Origin: Leptoclinus maculatus | Lineage: Eukaryota; Chordata; Actinopteri; Perciformes; Stichaeidae | Direction: 5' to 3' | Length of the DNA: 64,000 bases | NCBI GenBank assembly: GCA_032191485.1 | Contig: JAVDOI010000012.1 | Location: forward strand, 9,629,135-9,693,134 | In this document: in pieces, positions 36,008 through 53,521 of the stretch | Layout of the letters: the number at the start of each line of letters is the position of its first letter | Numbering within the stretch: position 1 is the first letter of the stretch | The notes under the pieces: generated by a model | Databases searched by the model: none | The model's input: only the letters and a program-made list of their open reading frames with translations | Told to the model about the DNA's origin: nothing | Translations under genes and position numbers: made by a program

Positions 36008-39000
36008 AATTATAGCAGAGTTTCTGTCAGGTTTTTATTTCCTGGAATTGTCTTTAGCACCATAACATTGTTATATTTAGCAGCTTCAGTCTCTTTTTTT
36101 TAAGGAGACAGGGTTGCCTCCATGTTGAGTTCCAATCTGTTACATTAAAATACCAGTTTCCGTGTTGTAGGCTACTGTTTGAGGAGCACAAATGCAAGGC
36201 TCGGCTTTCTGTCACAGCTGCTGTGTTCACTCACTGAACTGTTGCAGTCTGGACGGCTCACATGTGCTATCTGGTGGTTGTTGGTGCGCACTGCTTGGAC
36301 TGAGGGCAGTCTGGAAGCTACAGTAAGTCACTATCATCTCTCGATGTATAAGTGGTGTTACAAGACAGGACGGACAGGGGCTAGCTGGTTAGCACACTCA
36401 TTTCAGTAGACATCTCTACAACGAAACACATAGATGTCTTCGACATAACGTCAACTCTGTACCCTCTTAAAATAATGTTGATAATAAATGTCTTAAACCT
36501 AAATTCAACTAATTAAAAATGCCATTTCATGAGCAGTACAATTTGTATTAATTCGTTCACATCTGCTAAAATGTTCTGATTTGTGAAAAATGGACTAAAG
36601 AGTTATACTGTGTACAGTGGAGCAGTATATGTTCAGTATGACAGTATAGTACTGAGAGGATAGTACAAATTAAGATCTTTTTTTTTCTCCTTCAGAAAAT
36701 ACTGACAGAAAAAATAGCTCTCTCTTTCCTTCTGTGTAACTCATTTATTGCGTCAACTTGTTTACTTATTCACTTCATATTATTTTACTGTCTCATTATC
36801 TACCCCACCTTCTTTGTTTAAATATCTCACTGTCTCCCTTTCTTTCTGTCAGTGTCGTGTAAACAGCAACACAACTCTTTTCCACTTCTATGTGGTGTGT
36901 GTGTGTGTATTTGTCTTAAACATACAGATGAGCGCCTCCATGCGGCCAATTTGACAAGGAGATACGCTCATTTCAGTGTTTGTGATAAGCCATTATTAGC
37001 ACTAGAGGGCAGTGTTGGTCCATGTAGATTAGCCTATTTGTGTGTGCGTGTGTGTGACATAATTAAATTCACTTGTTTCTACTTCCTAAATGATTTAAGA
37101 AAGTTGTAGAAAATGTATATAACTAGCGTAACGTTTAGGTTCAGTGACTCCATACGAGTGTTTCAATGATACCACGTGTTCCATCCTTTAAAACATCCAG
37201 ATGTAGTTAAGTGGAGAACAACAACTGTAGATGGCAGTGTGTAGCTGTACATGGGATGTCCATGTGGAAGTGCTCTTTCTCACTTTCTCAGGAACACTAT
37301 TCATATAAAAACTGCAACTATAAATCACATGTTGGGGGGAAACATGTCACCCTAAACATTTGCTGCCATTTTTCAAAAGGTTACTACCCAGTATCCTTCC
37401 AGGTATGCTTAAAGCCAAGGAAAGATGGAGGCAAAGGTTAAATGATGAGAATAAATGTCTGAGTATGCCAGAGAAGATTTAGTGTCCCAATACATAGTAT
37501 GTCAAATGCATCTGATCGCAGTTTGCAGTGTGAAAGTCAACATTATTTTCAGGCTATTCTGACCCACAATCCTCTGCACAGCTAAAATTGCGTCACATCA
37601 ACTTAGCCACCCACCGAGAGAGTACAGACAGATGGCTGCCTGATGACAACTCATTGAGAGTCTGTGACAGATATTGGCATTAAAAAAATATCGTCTGCAC
37701 AACAGACGATGCAAATAAATGATAAATGGGTACACAGACGGACCGGCAGACACACACACACCTCAGAAATGTTTAACTAAAGGTAACATTAACACACATA
37801 CATATTCTCACTTCACAACACACACTGATATCTAACCTGTCAATCTCTACCTTCTCTGAGCTATTGGGAATCAGTACAGCATTGATTGAGCTGTTATTTT
37901 CCTTTCTGTTTGAACATCCAAAGACACTCTTGCATATAGACACACGATAATTACAGAAAGCGCTGCCAGACATTGGCTTTAAAAGCACTTATGTAAAATT
38001 ATCACAAAGCATCTCTTGCCTGCAAAGATTTGTTTTTCCTTTCGAAAGAACCCGTCATTAAACAAGTGAAATGTCATAACAGAAACTATACTTGCTACTC
38101 ACTTGCAACTGCTGCAGCTGGTGTTTGCATCTCATAAGCTCGCCTGCCAACAGTTGATCATCTTACTTTAGGAGGTCTATTTGGAAAGAATAACAAACTT
38201 CAAGTGGAAGTCAATGTTTTATTTATTGTCTTCCATTTGCCTAAGTTTTGTCTCTTTTCTGGTTAATTCTAGTATGGCTACACTGAGGAAGGTGGTTGGA
38301 AATTTATGAATGCAGCCTTTGGGTGCATACTGCTGATCATCGACGTGCCCGTCTACAGAGAGAGAATTTATAGTTGGCTTGGTGGTGCGGTTTCTCAATC
38401 GGTAACAGCTTTTACGATGTTCCTCTAGTATATACTTTGATAATTTAACAGTCATACCATTTAACATTCTCATCACCATTATTTTCTTTATAATGATCAA
38501 TTATACTCAGAGTACATTTTAAATTAGTTACTTTTGTCTGAGTAGATTTTTACACAAGTAATCTTACTTTTACTTCCGTACAATTTCCAATGTTCTTTCC
38601 CAACCCTGATTGTAACCCCACTTTACTCGTCGTCTTGAATCCACAAATATTTCTTCATTAAATTGTCTTGGATCCTATTAATCTTGGGTGACCCGATCAC
38701 AAGTACGTCAGGTCACACATGGCATTAGAATGCATCACCACATGCGTCTCGAGTGACCACTGATCAGATCTCACATCCCTGCTCTATATTCAGATAAACA
38801 CTTACTGTGCCTAGTCTGTCAGAAACTACAAGAAGAAGAAATCCAAATTGCCCAAGATGTTTGACTCACGAGTAATATAACTCAATGGGCTTTTCTGAAT
38901 TTTTCAGACGTGAGCTATTCGGCTTAGGTAGTTGCTATCAGTGAATTTAAGCAGGAATGTAGTGTAGCTTTTATTCTGAAAGGTAAGACTGAAAGAGTGA

Positions 39001-39754
39001 AGCTGTGATGTGCTGCAAATGACAATGTGGGAGCAATAACAAGTTATCCGTCTTGGTTCACACCATGGAGCCTACGTTTATTACCTTCAAAAGGATACTC
39101 ATAACCCTCTGCTACAAGAGCTGTAGCAATTTAATAACCAACTGGAGATGAGAAAGGGAGAAAAGGGAGAAAAGAGGGCAGTGGTTTTGTTTTACCTGTT
39201 AAGTCCTTGTCAGGGACGCATCAAGAAACATTAGCGTTCACACTACAAAAGATTAAGTGGAGAAATCAAGTGATATGACACTAAATGCACTTCGGTGGAC
39301 ATTTACACTTGTATTTAGCGCTGTCTACTGGCCACGCTACAAGCTGCTGTACTCTACTGTATTCCAATAGGCACAACTGTGCTCTGAGAATGTGTGTACT
39401 TAATTGCACATGAGTTGAGCTTGTTGTAGAAGGCCTTCTTCCTCCCCCACTCCAGAGACTTGACAAGCAAGAACAAAGCCTTGAGCATAATGGACAGGAA
39501 AAAAATTATTTTGAGCTGGTACTCTGCCACTATTCTTAATTTATTTTCTTCCTGCAAATGACCAGTTCCGGTTTGATTTTCATAAGTGGAAATGCAACGT
39601 ACCTGGACTGCAGCCTAGGAAATGAAACTGTTGAGTTCAGGTACCCCTCGGAACTGTGTGAGAGCCACACGTCTCCCGGCCGTGCCAAACACTCAGTCGG
39701 TTCAAATTATGATCAATGGTATTTTAATTGTACAGAAGCTAAAGCAATTGCAAA
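36006..39754. other. Intergenic, no gene recognised
   Basis: No coding exon or transposon border that I can support. It contains short TG/CA runs (about 36895-36910 and 37750) only. Confidence 0.5.
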
Positions 39755-39990
39755 GTGAATTACACTATTTACACTATCGATAGAAATATGATCCGCGGAA
39801 AAGATTTCACCCACGCTCCAATCAGGAAGCTTGATACCTACAGGATGAAATGTGATGAACTGAAAGAATTCTTCCTTTGAATCTCCTTTCATAGTCCGTA
39901 AAACATCCACAAAATGTCCGTCTCAAATACAATTGGCTTAAGTCCAGCTGACTCCTCCTGGCCTCAGTCAGCTGACCGCCCTCGTTGTGA
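39755..39990. repeat. Dispersed repeat family B, copy 1
   Basis: It shares ordered blocks with 63345-63560: 'ctatcgatag', 'caggaagcttg', 'gaaatgtgatgaa', 'tttgaatctcctttcatagt', 'ccagctgactcctcct' and 'agtcagctgac'. Similarity is weaker outside, although 'aatacattcaatg' at 40134 recurs at 63974, so the full repeat may be longer. The identity of the family is unknown; an LTR is possible. Confidence 0.75.
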
Positions 39991-40608
39991 CCTATTGGCC
40001 TTGGTCTGTTGCTCCTGCTGCGCGTGCGTCCCTCTGTTAGGCCCAGCTCTCACTTCCTGCTCTGGTCCTGGTGTTCCCTGTAATGCCTGTCTTAAAATCC
40101 CTGTCTGTCCCTATTGACTATTCTTTACAGTTTAATACATTCAATGATTGTCTCTTATGGTTCAACACTTCTATAGTAAACATACTGTAAACATATTATA
40201 CACTTGATAAGTATTCTGGTGACATTTCACATACTTTGACAGTTTTTACAAGCATAATGTGGCATTCCACATGCTTCCTATTCACCACTAGGGGTGCTAT
40301 AAATCCTAATAAAAAACACTTCTAACTCTAATTCCTCACAAAACACAACTATTGTCTGGTGTGGTGCCAATATGTGGACGTAATTTTTGGCCAACAGAGT
40401 GATACAAGTTCACATAACATAAACATTGGGGCCTAATCGACCTTAGGGGTTTTTGATAAACTTGCTCTATTTTGATGCTTTTTGATGCACTCTGACACCT
40501 TATTGTCATGCAAAGCAGCCTACATGTCTTTAACCACAAAAAATTGAAATGTGTAGGCCTATCTCAAAAACTGTTGTTTACTTTACAGATTAAATATGAA
40601 TTGTGGTG

Positions 40609-41118
40609 TGTTGGAAAAATTCACTCGCGACTGGTTGAAAATCATTAATCACAGGACATTTAATTTATTCCTTGCAAAGAAGGAGACAGAGTTGATCCAC
40701 ATACAGGATATGTACACCAAGGCCGCTCGGAGTTCTAACTCTGAGCTTCTGATATTTATACTGAGTAAACAACATGCAATGGCTGGCACAGGATTGGTTT
40801 ACAATGAGGTCTTCGTCACAAAAGGTGACACACACACAAAATGGCGTCCATTCAGCTACATATCTGGACACTGTAACAATTGGTTCTCGTACAAAGGTCA
40901 CTTTTATCGAAATCAGGAAGTCATGGTAGTATTGACGCCTCCACAGGTTTATTATGGCTTATTTAGGGTAAACAGTGTTGAAGTGTTCTTTCTGCAGCCA
41001 GCTCATATCTAATAGACGAAACAAGTGTGGTGCTTAGTGTCAGACTGTTCACACACACACATTCACTTGACTTTGTGAGCACACATATTATAGTCATTTA
41101 AATTTTCTGACCCCAACA
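40609..41118 (-). mobile_element. Solo LTR, family A copy 2
   Basis: A 510-bp block that on the plus strand begins TGTTGGAAAAATTC and ends TGACCCCAACA, flanked by a perfect 5-bp duplication TGGTG (40604-40608 and 41119-41123). Reverse-complemented, it matches the ends and several internal blocks of the 5233 copy: 'TGTTGGGGTCAGAAAAT', a 'TGACGAAGA.CTCA' core, a TATA-like box, 'GCTCAGAGTTAGA', and 'AATGTCCTGTGATTAATG' before the CA end. The polyadenylation signal reads as TTTATT at 40664-40669 on the plus strand. A 138-codon plus-strand open frame over it is not a gene. Confidence 0.9.
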
Positions 41119-41164
41119 TGGTGTAAAGGTCGCTGAATGATAAGTCCTGCACGAACATCTCCTC

Positions 41165-41187
41165 TGTGTGTGTGTGTGTGTGTGTGT
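41165..41187. repeat. (TG)n microsatellite
   Basis: About 11 TG units, immediately outside the right border of solo LTR A copy 2. Confidence 0.9.
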
Positions 41188-42439
41188 ATGTGCCTGTCCC
41201 ACAATAAAAAGAAACATGATATTCCATACACACTAATGTTGCAATATATTTGAATTCAACATTTTTTGGATAAAACACATCCAACAATAATAATAATAAA
41301 TCGCAACCAAAAATATACATATATGATAATAACAATATATACTATATATATACATAATGCAGTGACTGCAACTCACTATGTCAAATCCAAAAGGCCTTTG
41401 GAGACAACATTTGAGGAGACAATTCACCCCGCATTCATCTGTCACCTTTGTGAAGTTAGCATATCACTAAACCTATGTTCAGATGAGAAATAATGTTGTA
41501 AAGGTAGTAGTAAAGTAGTGAGTACAAATCACAGCATATTTCGCTCTCCAGTTCAAATGAAAATAGCTCTTTACAAGACTTAATCCATTTAATGGTTTGA
41601 GTTCTTTTTTCTCTTGGCAGCAGTGACAATTATGTTACAGAAACAAGGCTTCTGCCAGGACAGTTGTGTAAGCATTTACAGTAAAAGCCATATTATTATT
41701 ATCTTTTCCATTGATGTTGATGAAAAAAAATCAGATTCTGACTTTAAATGTACCTTCCTGAGGCCCTGAAACATAAGAGGGTAAAGCCGGCACCATACTT
41801 GGTGATCAGTAGGAGGGGATTATGTCTTTGTTTCAATATGGTGTCATAATAATGTAGGTGCTGCCTCTGACATATGTTCGTTTCTTCTCATGGATATGTT
41901 TCTGTCAAACTGTGTTTTGTGTTCGTGTCTGTGGGATTGTGTAGGGGGAGTATTCCCTCTAGAGTGACACAGCTAGTCTAAACAGCTTTGGAAATTATTG
42001 TGAAGGTAATCTCAAAATCTCCGCTGCCTAAAAAACACCTTATGTTGCTTGTCAGTGCGCTCCAAAACTACTTATATGACTGATTCAAAAGCAACTCAAC
42101 CAGCATTGGTTACACCAAACTATACACAGTAACTTCCCTCCGGGAAATGGTGCTTTGATAGTTTTCTAAAGTGCCTCCTCTTTTTCTTCTTGTCTTTGTA
42201 AGTTCTTTAATTAGAAACCTATAACATTTGCTCTGATATGATGCAGTTTGCAGAGGAACTACTGTGTCAAGAATTTACTTTCTCACACAAATCAATGCTG
42301 AAGACTTTCTGCAGACAGCAGCTTGATGTCTATTAGCATTATTTTAACTTTCAGATTCATGTAGGCTTGCAATTATACTGCATTTCATTGTTTTAAGCTT
42401 TTTAGAGAAGGGGGGAAATAGGGAGGAAGAATCAGAGGA

Positions 42440-42626
42440 GAGAGAGGGAACACGCCATCATCATTTTGCATTCTGTGCTGAAGCGTCCTCTGCTTCAGAC
42501 GCCCCCTTCATAAACTAGAGGTGAAGCTATTTGCCATTCCCCTCCTCTGTCTGGCTGTTTGGGACACCAAAAAAACCCGACAGAGTATCTGTCTGAGCGA
42601 TGCCGAGATCAAACTGATGATTTCAG
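42440..42626 (+). other. Candidate non-coding exon
   Basis: A GC-richer patch within AT-rich DNA ending in a good donor, TTTCAG|GTAAAT. It starts with a GA-rich lead-in and contains only a very short frame (ATGCCGAGATCAAACTGA). It could be a first exon of a gene whose coding part is elsewhere. The evidence is base composition and one splice-like signal only. Confidence 0.22.
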
Positions 42627-45600
42627 GTAAATGACTTTGACCGAGGACTCTTCATCATCTGGAGAAGAATTGGCATCCATCTGTTCGTCTGGAGGGGTTG
42701 CTTTCTTTCCAACAGGCTGCCTCTTCACCATTACAGACTTTCACAGAATATGAATTGTTGACCAAAATTCTATTTTCACAGAACACTCTCCTGATGTTCT
42801 TACCTTTCCTCATTTACAGTTTTAATGGCGTTATTATTTATGGCTATCTAATAAGCAGTACATATGACAGTAGTCAGCGTTTGGAAATTGATTCAGCACT
42901 GGCCCCATAATTCTAAACTAATGCAAAAATCTGCTTCCGTATGCTGTGAAGAGCAGCCAAGATGTCCTCAGAAGGGTAAAATGATGGACCAACACACACA
43001 TCTGGTACACCTACACAAAAATGACGAAAAGAAAACATGTGATTGTCAAAGCACCTACAATAATGCACCCGTAATTGCGCTGGCAAGAAAATAGCATCTA
43101 AGTGCTTCTGTGCTATTTGCATGTAATTCAATTTGGTAGTATGCAGTGATTTGGCACACTGTTACAGAACCATCTTAGAAGCCGTCGTTGGAAACTTTGA
43201 GCGGTGTGAACTGAAATAGATGCTTTATCCCGTTGTGTACCTGAATCAACACAGGCTTTATTAGCCAACTGGTGTAATCCTTATTACAGAAAGGGTAGCT
43301 CAATTTGATCACATTATTGTAGAAGCCTGTAGATTGTATAGAATGAAGGGTTGGTAGGTTGCTTAACATAGCAATCTGAACGAATAAGATGTTTAGTAAG
43401 CTGCTTATGCAAGCAATTTGTTACCACCAATCTCACAAAAGTTTTCAACCATGACAACTAGGGCTGGGTATTGTTTGAAAAAGTAGACAATGTTAATACA
43501 AATACCAGTAGCCTTAGAGTGATACCGAAAACAAACTTCAATTCGCTTCATACCTGAGAGTTCAAGCAAGCAGAGTAGCCGTCACAATTAAAAATTACAA
43601 CGTTGATAGTCAATTAATCATTTGGTCATCCATGGTTTTTAATTTTTCTTTCAATTGTCAACTTATTGAATATGTGATACTGAAAGTTTCTGGCATGCAG
43701 GCTCACAGCTCCCGTGTGAACAACAGCAGGCCATGGGAATTCTGTCTGCCAAGAACCTGAGCTCTTTCTTTTACAATTTGTGATAATGCCATATTCCGTT
43801 ATTCACTCCAGTCATCAGTGATTTTGTCCGTGTTGCAACTGTCATTGTAAAATGAGGGTGGGGAAGCAAGTGACACCCACGTTTACAGAATGGATGGATG
43901 TTTTTCTTAAGTACTTTATTATGTTCGTTGTTGTTCGTCTCTAGTCTGGTTTGAATGCTGAGCAGGGGAGCTGCAGGAAGCTTTCAATCATTAGTCAGTT
44001 CATAAAGCCTGATCCTTTTTTTTTTTTTACCTCTCTCGCTCTCTCAATCGACCTCTCAAGTAGCTGTTATCTTCGTGCAACTTATAATTCATTTATTCTT
44101 TTCGCACTGTGTCTGATTCAAGTCTGTGGTCATTTTTGACGTATTAAAGTTGGAAGGGTTGTTTTGCATTGGGGTGTGTACAAAAAGGGGTTTGTCTATT
44201 CATTATTGGAGGATGTATAGATACATATGAGAGGATTCTCACAATAAAGGGCAATGTCATCTAATAAAAAGCACTTTGAGAACATGAACCTGGATGTGCA
44301 CACTGTCTGTCTTCATTTAGATTCTCATGTGCATCACCAACAAGGAGTAAAGGGGACAAAGAGTCTCTCTTTCCCAAGTGGGACACTAAGGATTTGTGGT
44401 GTTTGCCCAGATAAAATTCAAGCTTTGTATAACAACTTTTCTTTTGCAAAAATGCCAACAGGATGTAATGACTGAAATACAAACTGTTCTGAACAGAGTG
44501 AGTGTGCCTTTTAAAGGTGGACATTTTGTCAACAATAAAGCCTAAATTGACGTGTTTATGCATGCAATATAGCCCATATGTGGGCTGCGATTTCCCAGTT
44601 TAATACCAAAGGTGGTAAGTGTTGCAGATTTAGGATGAATCACAATGAAATGCTCTCTTAATTGTCTCAGCTTCTGTTTTATTTTTCCTGGGGTTTGTAA
44701 TTCTTTCCACAGTGAGAACGTAGTATGTGCCATTGGAAACTACGACCCTGATGCAACAGCATTGCCTAAGTATTGCAACACCTTAAAGAAACTCTATTTT
44801 CTATGGTAACAACACAGGCTAATATTGATTTTCGCTCCCAGTGCAGACTCAAAACATCAAAGTAAAAATACTCATTGGAAATTCACTGACAAACCCACGG
44901 CATGTGTACAATTTAAAAGTATTTTTATGTGGAATGACTAGACAATTTGGGAAAGATTTGGTAAGGGTTGTGTTCAGAAGGATGAAAAGGGTGGCAGGGG
45001 TAGGGGAAAGCATTCGGATTTAGGCCACAAAACTTACTTTGGTTTTGGAAAAACATGGTTGGGCTTAAAATAATTACTACATACATAAGTACGCAATATA
45101 TGTTGGAGACATCACTAGACTAACTTCAACATAACTCAAAACACATCAGTCTTGAACACCGGTAAATAACAAATATTTGACTCAAAAAGACATTCGATTC
45201 ATTTTCTTATGTAAAGGAAATGAGAATTTGCCGATTTGCAGAATTCACACTCAAAATTTGCTTCTTTGGAAGTTGTTTGTTGTCATATGCCGCAGAATCC
45301 TTTTTCCACAAAATGGACTGTTGCTGTTTGTGGTGGGCAAAACCTAGAAATCAAAGGAATACAAACAAGTTAAAAGAAAAAAATATATATATATTGCCTC
45401 TGTCTCTTTTAGCATGCAAGTTACAGCTTCGTCCTCGTCTCTCATAATTGAAACCCCCAGAGTAATTCAGCTCGGATGAATACCTGCATGAAAACAATAT
45501 ACAGGCTGAATTGAAAGCTCAGTGGTGAAAAGGCATCATTGGTTGTTCTGATTATAACCTGCATGGAGTACAGCACGTTTCATCGAGCTGATCAAAAGAA

Positions 45601-47408
45601 GTCCCACATGTAACCCCTGTCTGACAAAAAGTGTCCTGAAGGTCAGGTTCATGCACGGCAACATGACCATAGAGACACACGGTCAATCAGCTGGTCCCGG
45701 TCGTTTAAAGGTTGGAAAACTTAATAATTATGATGTATCAGGAAAATGTTTTTATGTTTCAGTCTGAAGGTTTTGATTTAATTTAGAAGATCCAAAGGGC
45801 TTAAAATAATGAAATGGAAAGCAACAAAATGAAACGGTGCAGTGAGGACTACTGAAAGGGCTTAAAATAAGACAAATTAAATGTTCTTCAGAAACCTGGT
45901 TCATGGACCTCATCTATTCATAACGCAAAATGGTCCCTTTCAGAGTGTCAAAAGTATCAATACATTGACAAGATAAACAAGATATGAGTTTTATAGGTGC
46001 TGGCAGGCAAATTTTGATGCCTTCAGAAAACAAAACCTAACTCTGCAAGACAACAAATGAGCTTATTTTGCACAAGCACACTCTTTTCCCGTTCCTACTA
46101 TTTTTAGGAGATGCAAGGTACAGTTTCTGGGATGTGCTGATCCACAGAGCAAATATGAGTGTTGCTTTTCAGAGAGATGATATCTGTTGATGCTGTCTGT
46201 ATCCGCGACACTTGATTGTGAATTTTATTTTTCTTAAGTCTGCTTTTGCTTGTGAGGAAGAGAGGCTGAGGTAACCTGATGACCCACATACAGTATGCAC
46301 ACACATTGGAAGTCCTTTTGTTGGTCTTATTACTTCCAATTGCAACTGTCCGGGCATCAGTCTGTGATGTCATCTCTCTCTGGCTCCCTAAAAGTCAACC
46401 GTGATAGGTTTAAAGTATGTGATGTGTTGGTGCATTAGTAACCCACATAAGGACATTTAAACATTTAACCTTTTGATGTGTTGTTAGAATCTACTTTACA
46501 CTCAAATATTATCAATGATTATTATCTTAAATGTAAATTAAAACTAATATAAAGGTGCTTCACAATCTTCCCTGGTGCTCCTAAAACGCTTAACGGTGCT
46601 GAACTATTTTTCCAAAATTGTGTTGGGCCCTTAAATTGAATCGTATGTTAAATTCTATTAATTATACTAATGATGTTTTATTGCATAAGCTCAGTACCAT
46701 CATTATTTTATACTGGTTCATAGATCATAGTTGAATTAGTAATAATTGTTACATTTGTTGATATTTATTAATTTTAATTTATTACATTTGCTACAAGCAA
46801 TAACGCTACGCTATGAGACATTCACTTATTTGTCATCTTGCCGAGAAAACAAGTATTTCCCAAAATGTTGAACATTGTCATCGTTGTGTTTTGTGTTCAC
46901 TATTTTAAAAAATATTTTTGTTTCTCGTAATAACTGTGGAGAGATTAAACAGCAATTCAGGGAAACCAAGAGTCGTGAAGGCTCAGATGTGTGAAACACC
47001 TTTAAAAGCAGAGGTTGATGTTGAAGAAGAGAAGCACTATTTCTCTGCCTCTCTTTAATGTTATTCAGACCTCCTTGGAGATTCATCATCACTTACAACC
47101 TCAGGAATAGAGAGAATTCCTTGATTTCATTAAACACAGGAACAAGGAGTAAGTGGGAGCAAAGATCAGGCGCTTTTTTTTCCCTCCTTGTTACCGCCAG
47201 CCATTCTGACTCAGGTCTTTCAGGAGGACAACTCCTTTCATTTTCTTTCACTAAATCAATACAGGAAGAAGAGGGAATATAGGAGAGCTGAGTGAAGGAG
47301 GAATGAATTGTACTTGTCTTCTAATTTATTCTCAATAATTTAAAATATTTTTTCTTGAGTAGCCTGTAGTAACATTAAATCCAATCTTACAATATGCAGA
47401 AATCAAAT

Positions 47409-50344
<2,936 letters not shown>

Positions 50345-50530
50345 TTAAAAAAAGAATAGGAATAAGAATAGAATAGGCCTATAGGTAGAATAGGACTATA
50401 CCTGGGAAGAAACAGGCCAGATCTGTTTTTGTTTAGAATCAGAATAGATCCTGGTAGAATAGGAGCAAATCTAAATAGAAGGATACCAGCTCTGACTAGA
50501 ATAGGACCAGATCTGTTTTTTTTTTTTTTT
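50345..50530 (+). repeat. Degenerate tandem repeat
   Basis: The phrase 'agaataggA' recurs about every 30-40 bases, and 'ccagatctgtttttgt'-like text occurs twice (about 50420 and 50508). This is a decayed minisatellite. Confidence 0.5.
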
Positions 50531-50569
50531 ACATCTGCGCTTGCGACATGTAAGAGTTCTGCTCCTATG

Positions 50570-51420
50570 TTTTTTTCAATGACAAGCAGTCAACAATTGA
50601 AGAAGTTAAGAAGATGTCCAGCAGTGTCTGTTAAGTGTAGACAGGCAGTAAAGCTGCCTCGGCGCTGTCCATGCCGAGTTAGCTAGCAGCTACCCCGCAG
50701 GCTGCTTGGCCAACTGTGCTACCTTGCCTTCATGGAGGACTTTGCGGGGGAAGTGTGGAAAGTGACGGGACAGCAGTTGGGCAAACCGGCGACTTGTCGA
50801 TGGATGAGCTGGACGTGTCCACCAGTGACTATCCCGGACATCCGGGATGAGAATTGCTGTTCGTATCGCTGCTCCCTCCATGACAGGCTCTTTTTCTGAC
50901 TCTCCCCTCTTCCCTATTGGGAGCACTGGAGGCTGATGATGACGGATACAGCACCCCGCAAGTCCATCCCCACTGGAGTCTTTCTCCTTCTGCAGATCAG
51001 GGCATCATAACAACAGCAGCAGATCTGAAAAGGCATTGCGATGCCGACAGAACAACCTGCACCTGCTCATGGCCTCTTAGACGTCTACCAACAAGAGCTG
51101 CTGGCAAGAATTCCTCTTCTGTGGCCTTGCCTCAACTTCAGAACTTAATGGAGGCTGACACTGTCATGCCTTTTCAACACCACAGCCAGAACCTGCCCTT
51201 TCCAGACAGCCTTCCCATGATCTGTGGGGAGCACTTGCTCCACACAGCGGTGGAGTGGGCCGTAAGCTAGCTGCAAACAATGTCTACAGATGCTCATCAG
51301 ATGTGGCAAGCCCGATTATGAAGCCTAGCTTAGTGCGATTCAGCCTGCTAGCCATGAATACATGGATGTCAAGGCTGATTTCAAGGGGCAACACGCTCAG
51401 GGCAGAAGGGAACGAAAAAA
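50570..51420 (+). other. Unexplained GC-richer block, possibly a decayed coding repeat
   Basis: About 850 bases stand out from the AT-rich flanks by composition. All frames are broken; the longest pieces are 117 codons (from 50917) and 85 codons (ending 50686). The reading shows no domain I recognise. The style, with long near-open segments and scattered stops, fits a degraded retroelement or processed pseudogene. Confidence 0.3.
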
Positions 51421-53521
51421 AACTTCAGGACTCCGCATCTATGTGTGGATAAACCCAGTAGCATGGTCTATGTTTATACTCATAGAATACATAACTAACA
51501 TTTTGATAATACACTGACTTATGGATAAGTACCTCATACAACCACTTCAAAAGATGTGAACTGTTGCATTAATGACACTGATTCCATGGAATTTTAATTA
51601 TTGCATAAATATTAATACTAATTAATTATTAATCTAAACATTTAACCAACGGGGACAGTTTTTTCTTTACTATGGAGATATAACTATGTGACTTACCACT
51701 GGCGAATTTAAGGTCTTATTCTGCTTTCTGAAAGGTGGGAGGTAGATGAAAACTGAAAAGGTCAATGAAGGAGAAATATTGGAGGATGCAATTACAGTCT
51801 GTCATTTGCAAAGTAAACAGACAAAAGGGAAACCAGGGACAAAATGGCAGCATTTTTAAGATTTAAAATAAAGCCTTGTTTTGTTTTCTGTCCCGGCTGC
51901 ATTGGCATGGTTCACAGATGGATGTCGTTACAGAGCAAAGGGATTAATGCTATCAGGAAAGGAGTAAAAGGGACTGACCAGAGGTAACTGTTACTGACCG
52001 ACTAACTCTCAAAATAACATTCAAGAATTCTGGAGAATTACCAGAAATCATTACAGTCATTACCTTTTAGCGCATTGCATGACATGCATCCACGGACATC
52101 GATTTACTGTACATGTCTATTTTCTCCAAAATATTCAAAGCCATGGCAATTTTATTTAATGTGCTCTTATGTAGAGATGGGTACAAAAACCAGGTAGTAA
52201 ACGGACCCTGGGGCTTAATTACTTAAGGCTGCAGTATAAAAAACAACTAACAAAAATAAGCGTTGGTATTGGAAAAAATCCTGGGTTTGCAAAATCATCC
52301 AATACTAGTTTTTCCTCCTGGATACTTGGTTGCTGATTCCGTTTCTGTCATTTAAATTAAGAGCATATTCTAAACAACTTACATTTTTATGGCCATTTGA
52401 ATGTGTGAGAGTGTAATCATAATTTATGATCATAATGCTTTGTCTGATACTTATGACAGTCCTAGATCAGAGTGAAATATATTTCATAATCCCCTTACTT
52501 TGCTATTCAACAGTCAGGTCTTTGTCGCTTTAAGCGGTCCCTTTAGGGTTTATGGCAGTAAACTAAATCTTAACTGGGAAACAAGGTATTCTCAAGCCAA
52601 ATTTATATCCTTTCGTCAACCTGCTTTAGCATGAGGCAGGCTGACTTGAATCACTTTAGTTCCTGAAGATTTTCAAACTCATAACATCCAATCTGTTGGG
52701 ATTTTCTTGTTGACACCCCGAGTCCACAATGATTTCCTGGGTCAGCCATCCAATCCCACCAGACTTCTATGTTTACCCTCCTATTCATCCGGGATTTACA
52801 CACAAACAAGGCATAACTCTTCCAAAGCAAATAAGGTGGCTATTCCCTATAAATGTGCTTTATGACCAGGATATATTTTAGTGTTTGTCAGAAGAAGATG
52901 AGTGAATGTGAACACCCAATTGTGTGCGTGTGTTTTTCTAAACTACAAGTGTCTTTTGTCTTTTTGTCATGCATGTGTTAGTCGCTTTAACACTAACCTT
53001 CCATTTAGGAAAAAAAACATGTAGCCAACAATATCTAGCATTATTAGGCACGTTGCCTGTTTGGACTCAAAGGGTTTGCAGGCTTTGGCAATTAAAAAGG
53101 TCAAAAAGGCTTTTGCAGGGGACTTGTGATCAACAATGCCTTGTAACAAACATTAGGCAAAGGGGCCTGTTTGACCATGATTCCCGGATCTTCAGGGTGT
53201 CTGCAACAACTTGAGGAAACCAGAGAGCCAGTTGAATCCATTTGAAGTGTGATTCAGAGAACTCAATCGTTTTAAGAATGGACGTGCTTGTCGTTCAATG
53301 CCATTCATCCCCAGACAGACATCATCTGACAATGGCTCCTGCGCAGTCACAATATGTTAAACAGCAGCCAGTGATGTCAGCTAGTTCACCCCTGTATAGT
53401 CTATATGTGATTAATTTCTTCACTGAGAGGGTCAATCAAAGCTCAGCTTTGGGAGAGGGAAATATATGGGATAAGATGGGGAGACTGAGAAAAAAAGAAA
53501 GAGAGAAGATGATGGATGGCA
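51421..53521. other. Intergenic, no gene recognised
   Basis: Nothing supportable beyond short open frames. Confidence 0.5.

Noticed and set aside
40596..41012. 138-codon plus-strand open frame
   Set aside because: It lies almost wholly within solo LTR A copy 2, on the antisense strand, and shows no protein features.
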